Translations under genes and position numbers: made by a program
The notes under the pieces: generated by a model
Seen by the model: only the letters and a program-made list of their open reading frames with translations
Told to the model about the DNA's origin: nothing
Databases searched by the model: none
Shown: positions 1-9,813 of the stretch, piece after piece
Layout of the letters: the number at the start of each line of letters is the position of its first letter
Position numbering within the stretch: the stretch's first letter is position 1
Source of the DNA: Streptomyces sp. 846.5
GTDB taxonomy: Bacteria > Actinomycetota > Actinomycetes > Streptomycetales > Streptomycetaceae
Reading direction: 5' to 3'
Length of the DNA: 64,000 bases
Assembly (NCBI RefSeq): GCF_004365705.1
Contig: NZ_SOBN01000003.1
Span: forward strand, 62,001 to 126,000

Positions 1-1
1 C

Positions 2-1201
2 GTCGAGGCGGCCCCGGCGGATGTTCCGCTGCGCCTGCATCTCGCGGCGCTGCTGCTGGACGACGGCGAGTCCGATCAGGCCGTCACCCAGATCGCCGCG
101 GCGCTCCAGCACGAGCCCGGGAGCGCCGAGGCAAGGAAGTTGATGCTGCGCGCGATGGGCGCGCCCGCGCCCGACACCGTGCCCCCGCCGTCGCCGACGG
201 AACCGCCACCCGTCGTCTCCTTCGACTGGGCCTCGGCCGAGCAGCAGCTCAGCGACACGGTCCAGCCCCGCTTCGTCGAGCCCGCCGCGGCCGACGGCGA
301 GGACGACCCCGGCGACGAGCCGGCCTGGGACATCGAGAGCAGCCACGTCGTCCTCGCCGACGTCGGCGGCATGACCGAGGTCAAGAAGCGGCTCGAAGCG
401 GCCTTCCTCGCCCCCATGCGCAACCCCGAACTCCGGCGCCTGTACGGCAAGTCACTCCGCGGCGGCCTGCTCCTCTATGGCCCGCCGGGCTGCGGCAAGA
501 CCTTCATCGCCCGTGCCGTGGCAGGGGAGTTGGGCGCGAAGTTCCTCTCCGTCAGCCTCAGCGACATCCTCGACATGTACATCGGCCAGTCCGAGCGCAA
601 CCTCCACGACGTCTTCGCCGCCGCCCGCGCCAACGCGCCCTGCGTGGTCTTCCTGGACGAGATCGACGCCGTCGGCGGCAAGCGCAGCAGCATGCGCCAC
701 AACGCCATGCGCGGCACCGTCAACCAGCTGCTGCTGGAGCTCGACGGCGCACAGTACGACAACGACGGCGTCTTCGTCCTCGCCGCCACCAACTCGCCCT
801 GGGACGTGGACACCGCGCTGCGACGCCCGGGCCGGCTTGACCGCACCCTGCTGGTGCTCCCGCCGGACCAGGAGGCCCGCGAGTCCATCCTGCGCTACCA
901 CCTGAGGGACCGTCCGATCGAGGGCGTCGAGCTCGCCAAGCTGGCGAAGAAGACCGACGGCTGGTCCGGCGCCGACCTGGCCCATCTCTGCGAGACGGCC
1001 GCGGAGGCCGCCCTGCTGGACTCCGCCGCCAGCGGCAGGGTCCGCATGATCGGAATGCCCGACCTGCTGGCCGCGGCCAAGGAGGTCAAGCCCTCCATCG
1101 AGTCCTGGTTCACCGCGGCCCGGAACGTCGCCATGTTCGCCAACGAGGGCGGCACCTACGACGAACTGCTGGCCTTCCTGAAGCGGACCCGCCGCCTGTG
1201 A
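2..1201 (+). CDS. AAA ATPase (Cdc48/FtsH-like), 5' end outside window
   Basis: The reading frame is open from the first bases, so the start lies upstream. The visible N-terminal part (about 45 residues before the first ATG at 140) reads like the end of a TPR-type helical repeat. It is followed by an acidic, proline-rich linker and a complete AAA+ module: Walker A GPPGCGKT near visible residue 160, Walker B FLDEID near 217, and an arginine-finger segment RRPGRLDR near 275. AAA ATPases of this class form hexamers that remodel or unfold protein partners. No protease domain is visible in the 399 residues present. Its stop overlaps the GTG start of the next gene, a TPR membrane protein, so the two are probably cotranscribed and may act together. 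The exact substrate cannot be told. Confidence 0.85.
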   Translation, partial: VEAAPADVPLRLHLAALLLDDGESDQAVTQIAAALQHEPGSAEARKLMLRAMGAPAPDTVPPPSPTEPPPVVSFDWASAEQQLSDTVQPRFVEPAAADGEDDPGDEPAWDIESSHVVLADVGGMTEVKKRLEAAFLAPMRNPELRRLYGKSLRGGLLLYGPPGCGKTFIARAVAGELGAKFLSVSLSDILDMYIGQSERNLHDVFAAARANAPCVVFLDEIDAVGGKRSSMRHNAMRGTVNQLLLELDGAQYDNDGVFVLAATNSPWDVDTALRRPGRLDRTLLVLPPDQEARESILRYHLRDRPIEGVELAKLAKKTDGWSGADLAHLCETAAEAALLDSAASGRVRMIGMPDLLAAAKEVKPSIESWFTAARNVAMFANEGGTYDELLAFLKRTRRL

Positions 1202-2253
1202 CGACTACGGACCGGGTGACCCGGGCCCGTGCGCTGATGGACCTCGGCCGCCACGACCAGGCCCGCGGACTGCTCGCCGAGGCCCTCGCCGAGTTGCCGG
1301 GGGACGCCCAGGCCTGGTCCGCGATGGCCCGCTGCTGCTACCGCACCGACGACTTCGAGGCGGCCCTGCACGCGGCCGACCAGGCGCTGGCGCACAATCC
1401 GGCGCTCGCCGCGGCCTGGCGCTGGCGCGCGCTCTCGCTGGCCGAACTGAAGCGCTGGCCGGAGGCCCACCGCGCCGCGTCGGAGGCGGTCGGCCGCGAG
1501 CCGCTGAACTGGTCCGGGCACATGATCATGGCCCGGGGGCTGCTGGCCGACCCCGGCCGCGGCGGCGACGACCGGCGCGCACGGGAGGCCGCGCACCGCG
1601 CCAGGGAACTGGCCCCGCACGAGGCGGAGACCCACTTCTACGCGGGCCGGGTGGCCGAGCGCGCCGGACGCCAGGACGAGGCCGAGGCCTGCTACCGGGA
1701 GGCCCTGCGGCTCAACCCCGAGCAGCGCTCCGCCAGGAACCAGCTCGCCCTGATCCAGATGCGGCGCGGCGAGAACTACGCGGCGGCCCAGGGCTTCGCC
1801 GCCGTCGCGGCCTCCGCCAAGGGCGCGGAGCTGGGCATCCACAACCTCAAGGTCGTCGCGGTGCGGCTGATCTCCAAGGCCCGCTGGATCTCGGTCGCGG
1901 CGCTGGTCGTCGCCGAGGTGGGCGTCATCGCGGTGCCCCACGGCGGCTGGGCGGTGCGGGGCGCGCTGATGGCCGTCCTGCTCGCCGGCTGGGCGGTCTG
2001 GGCGGTCTGGGCCGCCCGCCAGGTCCCGCCGCAGCTCCGGGGTCCGCTGCTGCGCACGGTTCGCGGCAGCGCCTACGTCCTGCTGGTGCTGCTCGGCGTG
2101 GCCGCCTTCTCGCTGGCCGCCTTCGCGCTGCTGCTGGTCCCGGCCCTGGCGTCGTACTGGGGCGAGATGGTGTTCGCCGCCGTGGCCGTCCAGTTGACCG
2201 CGCTGCGGACGGCGGCGGTGCTTGTTCAGCGGGCGAAGCGGCGGGTGGAGTGA
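1198..2253 (+). CDS. TPR-repeat protein with C-terminal membrane segments
   Basis: The first ~210 of 351 residues form successive TPR-like helical pairs rich in Ala, Leu and Arg, with typical A-x-x-x-A-L-x-L-x-P spacing. The C-terminal third has two hydrophobic stretches (about residues 236-275 and 290-335), so it is probably anchored in the membrane with the TPR scaffold in the cytoplasm. The GTG start lies inside the stop region of the AAA ATPase gene (GTGA overlap), which indicates translational coupling. TPR domains bind peptides or partner proteins, so a role as adaptor of the upstream ATPase is a reasonable inference, not shown by sequence alone. Confidence 0.8.
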   Translation: MTTTDRVTRARALMDLGRHDQARGLLAEALAELPGDAQAWSAMARCCYRTDDFEAALHAADQALAHNPALAAAWRWRALSLAELKRWPEAHRAASEAVGREPLNWSGHMIMARGLLADPGRGGDDRRAREAAHRARELAPHEAETHFYAGRVAERAGRQDEAEACYREALRLNPEQRSARNQLALIQMRRGENYAAAQGFAAVAASAKGAELGIHNLKVVAVRLISKARWISVAALVVAEVGVIAVPHGGWAVRGALMAVLLAGWAVWAVWAARQVPPQLRGPLLRTVRGSAYVLLVLLGVAAFSLAAFALLLVPALASYWGEMVFAAVAVQLTALRTAAVLVQRAKRRVE

Positions 2254-2298
2254 CCGGGCTACGATGCGGAGGACCGCAACGAGCACGAGGAGCGCGAC

Positions 2299-2673
2299 GT
2301 GTCGGGTGAGCCGCAGGCGGACTGCCTGTTCTGCAGGATCGTGGCGAGGGAGATCCCGGCGACCGTGGTCCGGGAGACCGGGACCACGCTGGCGTTCCGC
2401 GACATCAACCCGCAGGCCCCCACCCATGTGCTGGTCGTCCCCAAGGCGCACTACCCGCACGCGGCGGCCCTCGCCGAGGCCGAGCCGGTCCTGGCCGGCA
2501 CGCTGCTGGCCGAGGCCGGCCGGGTCGCCGAGGAGGAGAAGGTGGCCGAGTCGGCCGGCGGGGCAGGCTACCGGCTGATCTTCAACAGCGGCGCCGGCGC
2601 CGGTCAGACCGTGTTCCACGCACACGTCCACGTCCTCGGCGGCGGGGACGGGCTGCGCGAGAAGCTGGTCTGA
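2299..2673 (+). CDS. hinT: HIT family protein (HinT-like nucleotide hydrolase)
   Basis: This 124-residue protein has the complete HIT fold signature: an N-terminal C-x-x-C pair (CLFCRI, residues 9-14), the conserved [10 protein letters not shown] segment, and the catalytic histidine triad H107-A-H109-V-H111 near the C-terminus. HinT proteins hydrolyse purine nucleoside phosphoramidates and aminoacyl-adenylates in the cytoplasm. The GTG start is preceded by GAGGAG at suitable spacing. It sits seven bases before rnz, in the conserved run that leads to phoH and ybeY, and is probably cotranscribed with them. Confidence 0.92.
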   Translation: MSGEPQADCLFCRIVAREIPATVVRETGTTLAFRDINPQAPTHVLVVPKAHYPHAAALAEAEPVLAGTLLAEAGRVAEEEKVAESAGGAGYRLIFNSGAGAGQTVFHAHVHVLGGGDGLREKLV

Positions 2674-2680
2674 CCACCGG

Positions 2681-3610
2681 ATGTCGCAACGCGAGCTGGT
2701 GGTGCTGGGGACGGCCAGTCAGGTCCCCACCCGGCACCGCAACCACAACGGCTACCTGCTGCTCTGGGACGGCGAAGGACTGCTGTTCGACCCCGGCGAG
2801 GGCACCCAGCGGCAGCTGCTCTACGCCGGAGTCAGCTCGCACGCCGTCACCCGGATCTGCGTCAGCCACTTCCACGGCGACCACTGCCTCGGCCTGCCCG
2901 GCATCATCCAGCGGATCAACCTGGACCGGGCACCGCACTCCGTCAGTGCCTATTACCCCGCCTCCGGCCAGCAGTACTTTGACCGGCTGCACCACGCCAG
3001 CGCCTTCCACGAGACCGTCGAACTGCTGCCCGAACCCATCGCCGCCGCAGGTGAGCTCAAGGCCGCAGGTGCACCGTTCACCCTCACCGCCGAACCCCTC
3101 TCGCACCCGGTCGAGTCCTTCGGCTACCGCCTCACCGAACCCGACGGGCGCCGCATCCTGCCGGACCGGCTGGCCTCCCACGGCATCGCCGGCCCCGCCG
3201 TCGGACGGCTCCAGCGGGACGGAGCGCTCACCCTCGACGACGGCTCCACGGTGACCCTGGACCAGGTCAGCGAGGTGCGGCGGGGCCAGAGCGCGGCCTT
3301 CGTGATGGACACCAGGCAGTGCGCGGGGGTCGCCGTACTGGCCCAGGGGGTCGACCTGCTGGTCATCGAGGCCACCTTCCTGGAGCCGGAGGCCGCCCTG
3401 GCCCGCGACCACGGCCACCTCACCGCCGCCCAGGCGGCCCATGCCGCCGCCGAAGCGGGCGTGCGCACCCTGGTGCTCACCCACTTCTCCCAGCGCTACC
3501 CCGACACCGCCGGCCACCTCGCCGAGGCCCGGCAGCACTTCGACGGCGAGATCGTCCTCGCCGAGGACCTGCTGCGGGTCCCGGTGCCGCTGCGGCGGCA
3601 CGATGTCTGA
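2681..3610 (+). CDS. rnz: Ribonuclease Z (metallo-beta-lactamase fold)
   Basis: At 309 residues it has the usual length of short-form RNase Z (ElaC). The metal-binding motif H63-F-H65-G-D67-H68 is intact, and further ligands are visible in the FVMDTR and VLTHFSQRY segments. The family endonucleolytically matures the 3' end of tRNA precursors, or processes RNA exonucleolytically as RNase BN. It begins seven bases after the HIT gene and precedes phoH and ybeY, so the cluster is rich in RNA-metabolism genes. Confidence 0.9.
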   Translation: MSQRELVVLGTASQVPTRHRNHNGYLLLWDGEGLLFDPGEGTQRQLLYAGVSSHAVTRICVSHFHGDHCLGLPGIIQRINLDRAPHSVSAYYPASGQQYFDRLHHASAFHETVELLPEPIAAAGELKAAGAPFTLTAEPLSHPVESFGYRLTEPDGRRILPDRLASHGIAGPAVGRLQRDGALTLDDGSTVTLDQVSEVRRGQSAAFVMDTRQCAGVAVLAQGVDLLVIEATFLEPEAALARDHGHLTAAQAAHAAAEAGVRTLVLTHFSQRYPDTAGHLAEARQHFDGEIVLAEDLLRVPVPLRRHDV

Positions 3611-3764
3611 ACAAAACCACTGGCGTCGCCCGCGCCACGGGCGGACCATCGTTCTCTCCGGCCCTACCGGCCGTCGTACCCTTGTCACACCAGGCCTCAG
3701 CGATGCCACAGAGGCTGGCGGACCCGATAGAGAGATGGGATGAGGCAGGCCTCAGCGCCGACCC

Positions 3765-4841
<1,077 letters not shown>

Positions 4842-4855
4842 GATCCGAACTCCCC

Positions 4856-5344
4856 ATGTCGATCGACATCAACAACGAGTCCGGCACGGAGGTGGACGAG
4901 CAGGCGATCCTGGACATCGCCCGCTTCGCCCTGGACCGGATGCGCATCCACCCGCTCTCCGAACTCTCCGTCATCGTGGTGGACGCGGAGGCGATGGAGG
5001 CGCTGCACATCCAGTGGATGGATGAGCCAGGACCGACCGACGTGATGTCCTTCCCCATGGACGAGCTGCGTCCGGGCAAGGAGGACGAGGAGCTGCCGCA
5101 GGGCCTGCTCGGCGACATCGTGCTCTGCCCCGAGGTGGCCACCGCCCAGGGCAAGGCGAACGGCCACTCCATGGACGCCGAGCTGCAGCTGCTCACCGTC
5201 CACGGAGTGCTGCACGTCCTCGGGTACGACCACGAGGACCCCGACGAGGAACGTGAGATGTTCGGGCTGCAGAAGCGGATCCTGGACGACTGGCGCGCCG
5301 AGCGCGGCGAGACGGGGCCGTCCCCGGCCCCGACGACCCGGTGA
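4856..5344 (+). CDS. ybeY: Endoribonuclease YbeY, rRNA maturation factor
   Basis: The 162-residue protein carries the diagnostic zinc-binding motif H-x3-H-x5-H (H116, H120, H126, in the context [14 protein letters not shown]) and the upstream conserved DVMSFPMD segment. YbeY is a single-strand-specific endoribonuclease needed for 16S rRNA 3'-end maturation and ribosome quality control. It lies between its usual partner phoH and a CorC-type membrane protein gene, and all are read in the same direction with short gaps. Confidence 0.95.
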   Translation: MSIDINNESGTEVDEQAILDIARFALDRMRIHPLSELSVIVVDAEAMEALHIQWMDEPGPTDVMSFPMDELRPGKEDEELPQGLLGDIVLCPEVATAQGKANGHSMDAELQLLTVHGVLHVLGYDHEDPDEEREMFGLQKRILDDWRAERGETGPSPAPTTR

Positions 5345-5357
5345 GCGGGCGCCGGAA

Positions 5358-6692
5358 ATGAGCGGCAACAGTACCGGCTTCCTCGTCCTGGCCGTCCTGC
5401 TGGTGGTCTTCGCCTGGCTGGCGGCCTGCGCCGAGGCGGCCATCTCCCGGGTGTCCCGGTTCCGCGCCGAGGAGGCCGTCCGCCACGGCCGGCGCGGGGC
5501 CAAGGGGATGCTCACGGTGGCGGCGGAGCCGATCCGCTACCTCAACCTGGCGACGCTGATCCGGGTCACCTGCGAGATGGCCTCGGCCGTCCTGGTGACC
5601 GTGGTCTGCGTCCGCACCTTCCACCAGACCTGGGCCGCGCTGCTGGTCGCCATCGGCGCGATGGTGCTGGTCTCGTACGTGGCGGTGGGCGTCTCGCCGC
5701 GCACCATCGGGCGCCAGCACCCCATGAACGTGTCCACGGCCGCCTCCGTGGTGCTGCTGCCGCTGAACCGGATCCTCGGGCCGATCCCGCAGCTGCTGAT
5801 CCTGATCGGCAACGCGCTCACCCCCGGCAAGGGCTTCCGCGAGGGCCCCTTCGCCTCCGAGGCGGAGCTGCGGGCCCTGGTCGACCTGGCCGAGAAGGAC
5901 TCGCTGATCGAGGACGAGGAGCGCCGGATGGTGCACTCGGTCTTCGAACTCGGCGACACCATCGTCCGCGAGGTGATGGTGCCCCGGACCGACCTGGTCA
6001 TGATCGAACGCGAGAAGACGGTGCGTCAGGCGCTCACCCTGGCCCTGCGCAGCGGCTTCTCCCGGATGCCGGTGGTCGGCGAGAACGAGGACGACGTCGT
6101 CGGCATCGTCTACCTCAAGGACCTGGTCCGGCGCACCCATGTGAACCGGGAGGCCGAGAACGAGCCGGTCAGCTCGGTGATGCGGCAGGCCACCTACGTC
6201 CCCGACAGCAAGCCGGTGGCGGACCTGCTGCGGGAGATGCAGCGGGACCGGATCCATGTCGCCGTCGTCATCGACGAGTACGGCGGCACGGCCGGCCTGG
6301 TCACCATCGAGGACATCCTGGAGGAGATCGTCGGCGAGATCACCGACGAGTACGACCGCGAGGCGCCGCCGGTGGAGCAGCTCGACCACGGCGCGTTCCG
6401 GATCACCGCGCGGCTGCCGGTCGAGGAGCTGGGCGAGCTGTTCGGCATCGAGCTGGAGGACGAGGACGTCGAGACGGTCGGCGGCCTGCTGGCCAAGGCC
6501 CTGGGCCGGGTGCCGATCCCGGGCTCCGGCGTCGAGGTCCCGGTGCCCGAGGACGAGGAACTCCCCATCAGCGCCATCCGTCTGACCGCCGAGAGCACCG
6601 CCGGCCGCCGCAACCGCATCGGCACCCTCCTCGCCGAACCCGTCCTCCGCGACGCCCAGGACAATGAGGAAGAACGCCCCGAATCCGACTGA
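5358..6692 (+). CDS. CNNM/CorC-type transporter (hemolysin family protein)
   Basis: The architecture is a three- or four-helix DUF21/CNNM membrane domain (residues ~1-145), a pair of CBS domains (~200-320, with the typical VPRTDLVMI and IDEYGGTAGLVTIEDILEEIVGEI segments) and a C-terminal CorC_HlyC domain (~345-425). Such proteins are annotated as hemolysins but act in Mg2+/Co2+ homeostasis. The chosen ATG is 13 bases after the ybeY stop. A longer in-frame start at 5253 would overlap ybeY and lacks family support. This placement between ybeY and era is conserved in actinobacteria. Confidence 0.9.
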   Translation: MSGNSTGFLVLAVLLVVFAWLAACAEAAISRVSRFRAEEAVRHGRRGAKGMLTVAAEPIRYLNLATLIRVTCEMASAVLVTVVCVRTFHQTWAALLVAIGAMVLVSYVAVGVSPRTIGRQHPMNVSTAASVVLLPLNRILGPIPQLLILIGNALTPGKGFREGPFASEAELRALVDLAEKDSLIEDEERRMVHSVFELGDTIVREVMVPRTDLVMIEREKTVRQALTLALRSGFSRMPVVGENEDDVVGIVYLKDLVRRTHVNREAENEPVSSVMRQATYVPDSKPVADLLREMQRDRIHVAVVIDEYGGTAGLVTIEDILEEIVGEITDEYDREAPPVEQLDHGAFRITARLPVEELGELFGIELEDEDVETVGGLLAKALGRVPIPGSGVEVPVPEDEELPISAIRLTAESTAGRRNRIGTLLAEPVLRDAQDNEEERPESD

Positions 6693-6704
6693 GCAACGCT
6701 TGGA

Positions 6705-6784
6705 TAGGGGCGCGGGGCTCTGCTTGATCAACTGCGTGCGCGAAACGGCGGTAGAGCACTCACCCCACAGATCCCCGCGCCCTA
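6705..6784. repeat. Inverted repeat after the ybeY-corC operon
   Basis: TAGGGGCGCGGGG at 6705-6717 pairs with CCCCGCGCCCTA at 6773-6784, with one G bulged, around a loop of about 55 bases. It lies directly after the CorC stop and probably helps end that transcript. The GC-rich arms resemble the dispersed repeat at 12901 and 17519. Confidence 0.5.
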
Positions 6785-6819
6785 GTGACCACACGCCGTC
6801 CAGTGATACTCCTAACCCC

Positions 6820-8031
6820 ATGACCGCCACAGCGCCCCTCCCGCCCCTGCTCGATTCCGCCCACGCCCTCCAGCCCGACCTCGTCGCCCTGCGCCACGCC
6901 GTCCACCAGGACCCCGAGATCGGCCTCGAACTCCCGCGCACGCAGGCGAAAGTGCTGGCCGCGCTGGACGGGCTCCCGCTGGAGATCACCCTCGGCGAGA
7001 AACTCGGCTCGGTCACCGCGGTACTGCGCGGCGGCGCCGGCCCCGGCCCCACCGTCCTGCTCCGCGGCGACATGGACGCACTGCCGGTGCAGGAGACCAG
7101 CGGGCTGCCCTTCGCCTCGACCGTCCCCGGAGTGATGCACGCCTGCGGCCACGACCTGCACGTGGCCGTGCTGATGGGCGCGGTCCGGCTGCTCTGCGAG
7201 CGGCGCGAGCAGATCGCCGGTGACGTGGTCTTCATGTTCCAGCCGGGGGAGGAGGGCCTGGGCGGCGCCAAGGTGATGCTGGACGAGGGGCTGCTGGCCG
7301 CCTCCGGCAGCACCCCGGTCGCCGCCTACGCGCTGCACGTCTCCTCCGCGATGCCGCAGGGGCAGGTCCTCGGCCGCCCGGGGACGATCATGGCCGCCGC
7401 CGACACTCTCACCGTCACCATGCGCGGCCGCGGCGGCCACGGATCAGCCCCCTTCGCGGCCCTCGACCCGGTCCCGGCGGCCTGCGAGGCGGTGCTCGCG
7501 CTGCAGACCATGGTGACCCGCCGCTTCAGCGTCTTCGACCCGGTCGTCCTCACCACCGGGCTGCTGCGCGCCGGAACCATCAACAACGTCATCCCGGACG
7601 ACGCGTTCTTCGAGACCACCGTCCGCTCCTTCTCCCCGGAGGCGCGGGAACGGGTCCGCGAGGAGGCGCTGCGGGTGGTGCGGGGCGTCGGGGAGGCCCA
7701 TGGGCTGGAGGTCGACGCCGTCTTCAGCGACATGTACCCGGTCACGGTGAACGACGGCGGAGAGGCCGCGTTCGTGCAGGAGACGACGAAGGCCCTGCTC
7801 GGAGAGGACCGCTGGACGACGATGGACCAGCCCCTGGCCGGTGCTGAGGACTTCTCCTACGTCGCCGAGCAGATCCCCTCCGGCTACTTCTTCCTCGGCG
7901 CCTGCGTGGACGGCCTGGACCCGGAGACCGCCCCGTACAACCACTCGCCGGAGGCGGCCTTCGCCGACTCCGTCCTCGCCGACGGCGCGGCCCTGCTGGC
8001 CGAGCTGGCGCTGCGCCGACTGGCCAGTTGA
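6820..8031 (+). CDS. M20-family amidohydrolase/aminoacylase
   Basis: The 403-residue protein shows the M20 metallopeptidase signature: GDMDALPVQE and HACGHDLHVA near the N-terminal third, FQPGEEGLGGAK with the catalytic Glu pair, the lid-domain segment GRGGHGSAP, and a C-terminal GAEDFSY. The family hydrolyses N-acyl amino acids, hippurate-like or peptide substrates using a di-metal centre in the cytoplasm. The ATG at 6820 aligns with the family N-terminus, and in-frame sequence from 6664 would be an unusual low-complexity extension over the upstream hairpin. It is convergent with the LLM oxidoreductase. Confidence 0.9.
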   Translation: MTATAPLPPLLDSAHALQPDLVALRHAVHQDPEIGLELPRTQAKVLAALDGLPLEITLGEKLGSVTAVLRGGAGPGPTVLLRGDMDALPVQETSGLPFASTVPGVMHACGHDLHVAVLMGAVRLLCERREQIAGDVVFMFQPGEEGLGGAKVMLDEGLLAASGSTPVAAYALHVSSAMPQGQVLGRPGTIMAAADTLTVTMRGRGGHGSAPFAALDPVPAACEAVLALQTMVTRRFSVFDPVVLTTGLLRAGTINNVIPDDAFFETTVRSFSPEARERVREEALRVVRGVGEAHGLEVDAVFSDMYPVTVNDGGEAAFVQETTKALLGEDRWTTMDQPLAGAEDFSYVAEQIPSGYFFLGACVDGLDPETAPYNHSPEAAFADSVLADGAALLAELALRRLAS

Positions 8032-8035
8032 CGGA

Positions 8036-8914
8036 TCAGCCGCGCAACTCCCTGACGGCTGCCTCGATCTGCCGGAACGGCTCCGGGCCGACCGCCCGCA
8101 GCACCACTGTGTCGGCCCCCGCCGCCCACAGCTCGCGCACCCGGGTGGCGGCGGTGGGGGCCGGGCCCGCCGCGGCGAACACGTCCTCGGGGGAGCGGCC
8201 GAGCCAGGCGGCGTGGCCGTCCAGGGCGGGGCCGACGGTGCTGCGGAGGCGCTGCGGGTCGTCCTCGACGCAGAGGAAGGCGAACACGGTGAGGTTGGGC
8301 CGCGCCGCCTTCTCGTCGCGGCCCTTCAGCATGTGCTGCATGGCGGATGACAGATCGTCGGGCCCATGGCCCTCGGCGATGATGGCCCCGTCGGCGACGC
8401 GCCCCGCCAGCTCCAGCGAGCGCGGCCGCACCACCCCGGCCAGCACCTGCGGCACCACGGCCGGCGGGTGCACCAGCCGCACGCCGTCCAGGCTCACCTC
8501 CCGCCCCTGGACCGTCACCTCCTCACCGCGCAGCAGCCCGCGCACGGCCTCCACCGTCTCCTCCAGCAGCGCCAGCGGACTGCGCGGAGCCACCCCCACC
8601 TGCTCCATCCACTCCCGCACCCCGTGCCCGACCCCGGCCGTCAGCCGCCCGGGGAACATCCGCGCCAGCGCGCCCAGCTCCATCGCCAGCAGCGCGGGAC
8701 TGCGCAACGGCGCGGGGGTGATCCCGATCCCGACCCGCAACCGCTCGGTCACCGCGAGCGCCGCAGCGGCGGACGCGATCGAGCCGGTCCACCCCAGGTC
8801 CTCGACCACCCACAGGTCGTCGACCCCCAGCGCCTCCACGTCCCGGGCGAACGGCAGCAGCCCCTCCGGTGCCCAGTCACGGTCGTACATCACGCCGATC
8901 CGATGAGTCGTCAT
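8036..8914 (-). CDS. LLM-class flavin-dependent oxidoreductase
   Basis: The 292-residue protein matches the bacterial luciferase-like TIM-barrel family, with the characteristic VEALGVDDLWVVEDLGW, LRVGIGITPAPLR and GRLTAGVGHGVREWM segments. Actinobacterial members mostly use F420 or FMN to oxidise or reduce small organic substrates. The ATG at 8914 is preferred; a GTG three codons upstream is possible. Its stop lies five bases from that of the convergent amidohydrolase gene. The substrate cannot be predicted. Confidence 0.85.
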   Translation of the reverse strand: MTTHRIGVMYDRDWAPEGLLPFARDVEALGVDDLWVVEDLGWTGSIASAAAALAVTERLRVGIGITPAPLRSPALLAMELGALARMFPGRLTAGVGHGVREWMEQVGVAPRSPLALLEETVEAVRGLLRGEEVTVQGREVSLDGVRLVHPPAVVPQVLAGVVRPRSLELAGRVADGAIIAEGHGPDDLSSAMQHMLKGRDEKAARPNLTVFAFLCVEDDPQRLRSTVGPALDGHAAWLGRSPEDVFAAAGPAPTAATRVRELWAAGADTVVLRAVGPEPFRQIEAAVRELRG

Positions 8915-8945
8915 GCCGCGCACGCTATGCAGGGAGGCGGCGATT

Positions 8946-9068
8946 TATCAACGGGGGTGGGAGCGGGAGCAGCTGTGGGCGGTGATGCTGGAGCGGCTGC
9001 CGGCGTTGGACGACTTCCAGGCGACGGCGCCCGGGCCGATCCCGATGGTGGTGCTGACCAGGCAGTGA
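8946..9068 (+). pseudogene. Remnant of a Ddn-type deazaflavin-dependent nitroreductase (C-terminal ~40 codons)
   Basis: An open stretch ending in TGA at 9066 translates to the typical C-terminus of the nitroreductase/deazaflavin (F420) family: W-E-R-E-Q-L-W, then a Leu/Pro-rich helix, D-F-Q, and the final P-I-P-M-V-V-L-T. No start codon or N-terminal domain is present upstream, because the LLM gene start on the other strand occupies that space. It therefore looks like the 3' relic of a deleted gene. The match is from memory of the family and needs a search. Confidence 0.5.
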
Positions 9069-9099
9069 CGACGTCGGCTCGGGCCTTATCCTCGGACGC

Positions 9100-9474
9100 A
9101 TGAGCGACGAGGCGGCCCCCAAGGCTCCGGTGGATTCCATCGATCCCGAGGACAAGAAGATCATCACCCTGGCGCGGTCCGTCCGTGCCCGCAACGGCGT
9201 GCCCGAGGGCGCGGCGGTCCGCGACGAGACCGGGCGGACCTATGTCGCCGGGTCGGTGGCGCTGGAGTCGCTGCGGCTCAGCGCGCTGCAGACGGCGGTG
9301 GCGATGGCCGTGGCCAGCGGCGCCAAGGGGCTGGAGGCGGCGGCGGTCGTCAGCGCGGCCGAGGCGGTCGCCGCCGACGACCTCGCCGCGGTACGGGACC
9401 TCGGCGGCGCCGGCACCCCGGTGCTGCTGGCCGGCCCCGACGGCACCCTGCGGCTCACCACCCCCGCGAGCTGA
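9100..9474 (+). CDS. Cytidine deaminase-like protein lacking all cysteines
   Basis: The 124-residue protein has the length and secondary-structure pattern of small tetrameric cytidine deaminases (RARNGVPEGAAVRDETGRTYVAGSV, then a long Ala-rich helix). In streptomycetes such a gene sits between the ybeY/CorC region and era. True cytidine deaminases bind zinc through three cysteines (or C/H) and use a glutamate in the C-A-E motif. This sequence has no cysteine at all, and the expected site reads S-A-L-Q-T-A. It is probably a non-catalytic homologue with an unknown binding or structural role. Confidence 0.7.
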   Translation: MSDEAAPKAPVDSIDPEDKKIITLARSVRARNGVPEGAAVRDETGRTYVAGSVALESLRLSALQTAVAMAVASGAKGLEAAAVVSAAEAVAADDLAAVRDLGGAGTPVLLAGPDGTLRLTTPAS

Positions 9475-9512
9475 GCCGTCCGCCCGCGCAGTCGTCGAAC
9501 GGACGTCTTGTC

Positions 9513-9545
9513 ATCCGCCCCGACCCCGCTAGGGTCGGGGCGGAT
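9513..9545. terminator. Perfect 14-bp hairpin after the CDA-like gene
   Basis: ATCCGCCCCGACCC (9513-9526) and its exact reverse complement (9532-9545) flank a 5-base loop. The hairpin sits 38 bases after the CDA-like stop and just before the small membrane protein gene. It has no long T-tract, as is common for terminators in high-GC actinobacteria. Confidence 0.7.
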
Positions 9546-9565
9546 GTCTTTCAGGGAGGGGTGCC

Positions 9566-9721
9566 GTGGGGGGCATAGGTTTCATCGCGGGGGTCCTGTT
9601 CGTGCTGATGGGGATGGGGCACTGGCAGGAGGACCGGAATCCCGGCTGGCTCGCCGCCTCGATCGTCGTGGCGCTGTTCACCGTGGTGGGGGGCATAGGG
9701 TCGCTGTTCAAACGCAAGTAG
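9566..9721 (+). CDS. Small membrane protein (51 aa)
   Basis: A GTG start preceded by GGGAGGGG opens a 51-residue frame with two hydrophobic segments (roughly residues 3-16 and 27-45) separated by a charged loop H-W-Q-E-D-R-N-P-G-W, and ending in the positive tail F-K-R-K. This pattern predicts a two-helix hairpin in the cytoplasmic membrane. I do not recognise a family. The good ribosome-binding site, the isolated position after a terminator, and the coherent topology argue for a real gene. Confidence 0.6.
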   Translation: MGGIGFIAGVLFVLMGMGHWQEDRNPGWLAASIVVALFTVVGGIGSLFKRK

Positions 9722-9813
9722 TGCGTGCACGCTCCCTCGTTCGGGTGAGTGATCAGGAAACCACTGTGGGTACGCTGGACCTGTCGGCGAGGATCCTTCC
9801 CATGGGAGCACTG

